Source: Rhizobium favelukesii (GTDB lineage Bacteria > Pseudomonadota > Alphaproteobacteria > Rhizobiales > Rhizobiaceae). From it: a DNA stretch of 64,000 bases. Every line of letters starts with the position of its first letter. Positions within the stretch are counted from its first letter, which is position 1. Of the stretch, positions 62,236-64,000 are shown piece after piece. Made by a program: the position numbers and the translations under genes. The stretch covers positions 1,116,001 to 1,180,000 of the forward strand of contig NZ_HG916855.1 in the NCBI RefSeq assembly GCF_000577275.2, in the 5' to 3' direction. The notes beneath the pieces were generated by a model. The model was not told where the DNA came from and did not search any database. It saw only the letters and a program-made list of their open reading frames with translations.

Positions 62236-63972
62236 TCAGTGCCACAGGTTCTCCCGGGCAAGATCGAGTATCTCGTTGCCTCGACCATTGAACACCGCCT
62301 TCACCATGTAAAGTGTGAAGCCTTTTGCCATTTCGGCGTTGATGGATGGCGGTATCGGCAGTTCGGTGCGTGCCACCACAGCATCGATGAGGACCGGGCC
62401 GTCATGGGCAAGCGCTTCGCGGACGGCCGCCTCGACGTCGCCTGGATCCTCCACCCGAATGCCTTTGATGCCGATCGCTTCCGCCATGGCGGCAAAATTA
62501 GGATTCTCTAGCCCTGTGCCGGTCGGCAGAAAGCCGGTTGATTTCTGCTCGACTTCGACAAATCCCAGCGTTGAATTGTTGAACACAACGATTTTTGCGG
62601 GCAGCTTCAACTGAGCAAGGCTCAGAAAATCCCCCATCAGCATCGCAAATCCGCCATCGCCGGACATCGAAATGACCTGTCTTTGCGGAAATGTCGACTG
62701 GGCTCCGATAGCCTGCGCCATGGCATTGGCCATCGAGCCATGCCAAAAGGAACCAACGAGCCGTCGCTTGCCGTTCATCGTGAGATAGCGCGCCGCCCAC
62801 ACCGTCGGCAGGCCAACGTCGCAGGTGAAGATCGCGTCATCGGAGGCAAGGTCACTCAGCGCCTTGGCGATCTGCTGAGGGTGGATGACCTTACCGCCCG
62901 GCTTGCCGACGGCCGCGTCGTCAAGATCCCGGCGGGTGCGGCGGTAATGATCGAGCGCCTTGTCCAAATGCTTGCCGTCGTTGCCCCCTTTGAGAAGGGG
63001 GAGGAGGGCGATTGCGGTGGAGCGGACGTCGCCCACCAATGCAACATCCACCGGCGCGCGGCGTCCGAGATGGCCGGGACGGATATCGATCTGGGCAATC
63101 TTTACATCCTTGCCGCGAGGATAGAACTGTCGGTAGGGAAAATCGGTCCCGAGCATCAGAAGCGTGTCGCAGTCGGTCATGGCGTAATAGCCTGAGGCGA
63201 AACCGATCAGACCCGTCATGCCGACGTCGTAAGGATTGTCGTATTCCACATGCTCCTTGCCCTTCAACGCGTGCACGATCGGTGCCTTAAGCCGCTCGGC
63301 AAGCGCCAGTATTTCGTCATGGGCGCCGGCACAGCCCGAACCGCACAACATCGTGATTTTGCTGCCGGCGTTAAGAAGTGCAGCCAGGGTCTTAAGGTCG
63401 TCTGGTGCGGGCGTGACAATGGCTTGGCGTGGCAGCAGCCCCTGCGGCTTTGGCCGGGTGGGTGAAACAGCCTTTAGCAGCGCCACATCCCCCGGAATGA
63501 CGACGACCGAAACACCCCGATCGCCCACTGCGTGGCGAATGGCGATTTCCAGGGTACGCGGCATTTGGTCGGCGCTGGAGATGAGTTCGCAATAGGTGCT
63601 GCATTCTCGAAAGAGATCTTGTGGATGGGTCTCTTGAAAATAGCCCGAACCAATCTCCTGGGACGGAATGTGGGCCGCGATCGCCAGAACGGGCACCTTG
63701 GAGCGATGAGCATCGAAAAGACCGTTGATGAGATGGAGGTTGCCGGGCCCGCAGCTTCCGGCGCAGACGGCAAGAGTTCCAGTCAGGTGAGCCTCGGCGC
63801 TGGCTGCGAATGCACCGGCTTCCTCATGGCGCACGTGGATCCACTCGATGACGCCTTGGCGGCGGATAGCATCTGTAATGCCGTTCAAGCTATCACCCAC
63901 GACGCCATAGATGCGACGGACACCTGCTGCAGCAAGCGTGGCGGCAAACTGGTCTGCAATCGTATCCGACAT
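62236..63972 (-). CDS. ThDP-dependent enzyme, PoxB-like pyruvate dehydrogenase (quinone)
   Basis: A 578-residue enzyme of the acetolactate synthase/pyruvate oxidase class, close in length to E. coli PoxB (572). Seen: [17 protein letters not shown] at the N-terminus, [20 protein letters not shown] with the catalytic Glu, [16 protein letters not shown], and the ThDP motif [32 protein letters not shown]. PoxB oxidises pyruvate to acetate and CO2 with FAD and ubiquinone at the membrane. The C-terminal tail of PoxB that binds lipid is not obvious here, so a ThDP oxidase of other specificity is possible. Confidence 0.88.
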   Translation of the reverse strand: MSDTIADQFAATLAAAGVRRIYGVVGDSLNGITDAIRRQGVIEWIHVRHEEAGAFAASAEAHLTGTLAVCAGSCGPGNLHLINGLFDAHRSKVPVLAIAAHIPSQEIGSGYFQETHPQDLFRECSTYCELISSADQMPRTLEIAIRHAVGDRGVSVVVIPGDVALLKAVSPTRPKPQGLLPRQAIVTPAPDDLKTLAALLNAGSKITMLCGSGCAGAHDEILALAERLKAPIVHALKGKEHVEYDNPYDVGMTGLIGFASGYYAMTDCDTLLMLGTDFPYRQFYPRGKDVKIAQIDIRPGHLGRRAPVDVALVGDVRSTAIALLPLLKGGNDGKHLDKALDHYRRTRRDLDDAAVGKPGGKVIHPQQIAKALSDLASDDAIFTCDVGLPTVWAARYLTMNGKRRLVGSFWHGSMANAMAQAIGAQSTFPQRQVISMSGDGGFAMLMGDFLSLAQLKLPAKIVVFNNSTLGFVEVEQKSTGFLPTGTGLENPNFAAMAEAIGIKGIRVEDPGDVEAAVREALAHDGPVLIDAVVARTELPIPPSINAEMAKGFTLYMVKAVFNGRGNEILDLARENLWH

Positions 63973-64000
63973 GGTGGTTCTCCGTAATCTAAGCGAGACA

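Noticed and set aside
1..64000. CRISPR arrays, tRNA or rRNA genes, phage structural genes, replication origin
   Set aside because: None was recognised on reading; no regularly spaced repeats, cloverleaf-type sequences or repABC-type genes were seen.

Overview
The window looks like accessory replicon or genomic-island DNA from an alphaproteobacterium of the Rhizobiales (Rhizobium/Agrobacterium-like). This is inferred from the gene families, the dense set of small regulator-plus-enzyme modules, and the IS630/IS3 remnants of types common in rhizobia. No rRNA, tRNA, replication or CRISPR locus is visible. Core functions are nearly absent; the one translation gene is an apparently extra methionyl-tRNA synthetase.

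Layout. 1-4150: a DxD glycosyltransferase, an FkbM methyltransferase and an MscS-type channel. 4152-6170: almost empty. 6174-8275: two transglutaminase-like proteins. 9.9-10.6 kb: scars of two insertion sequences. 10.8-14.5 kb: a complete ribose-class sugar ABC transporter. 14.7-28.4 kb: a series of regulator/enzyme pairs (MarR with NmrA-type reductase and a SnoaL-like protein; TetR with glutathione S-transferase; HxlR with enoyl-CoA hydratase; AraC with SDR), two chloroperoxidase-like hydrolases, a cupin, and metG. The metG gene is preceded by what reads as a Met-codon leader peptide, antiterminator and terminator. 28.7-37.7 kb: a KefB/KefC-like antiporter, a quinone oxidoreductase, two close LysR paralogues, an isochorismatase-like hydrolase, an LLM flavin enzyme and a pirin. 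Copies of a 26-bp element lie next to several of these. 37.9-39.1 kb: a broken endonuclease-like gene and a DUF1778/GNAT toxin-antitoxin pair.

40.0-62.2 kb is organised around a repeated gene set: isochorismatase-like hydrolase, XapX membrane protein, YtcJ-type amidohydrolase, DoxX, periplasmic VOC protein, alginate-export-type porin. Copy C (50.1-55.6 kb) is nearly complete. Copy A (40.07-41.29 kb) and copy B (42.08-42.80 kb, opposite strand) are deletion derivatives of the same order. Copy C continues into a secreted chloroperoxidase-like hydrolase, a DUF1275 protein, an MBL-fold hydrolase, Dps and a cNMP-domain/FAD oxidoreductase, followed by an AraC regulator and a PoxB-like ThDP enzyme on the other strand. 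An orphan histidine kinase and two AraC regulators lie just upstream of copy C.

Taken together the genes suggest an electrophile, oxidant or xenobiotic response island, with detoxifying reductases, hydrolases, GST, Dps, Kef and pirin under many local sensors. The substrates cannot be read from sequence. The strongest new leads are the methionine-codon attenuator of the accessory metG, the three-copy decaying XapX/amidohydrolase cassette, and the repeated 26-bp LysR-associated element.
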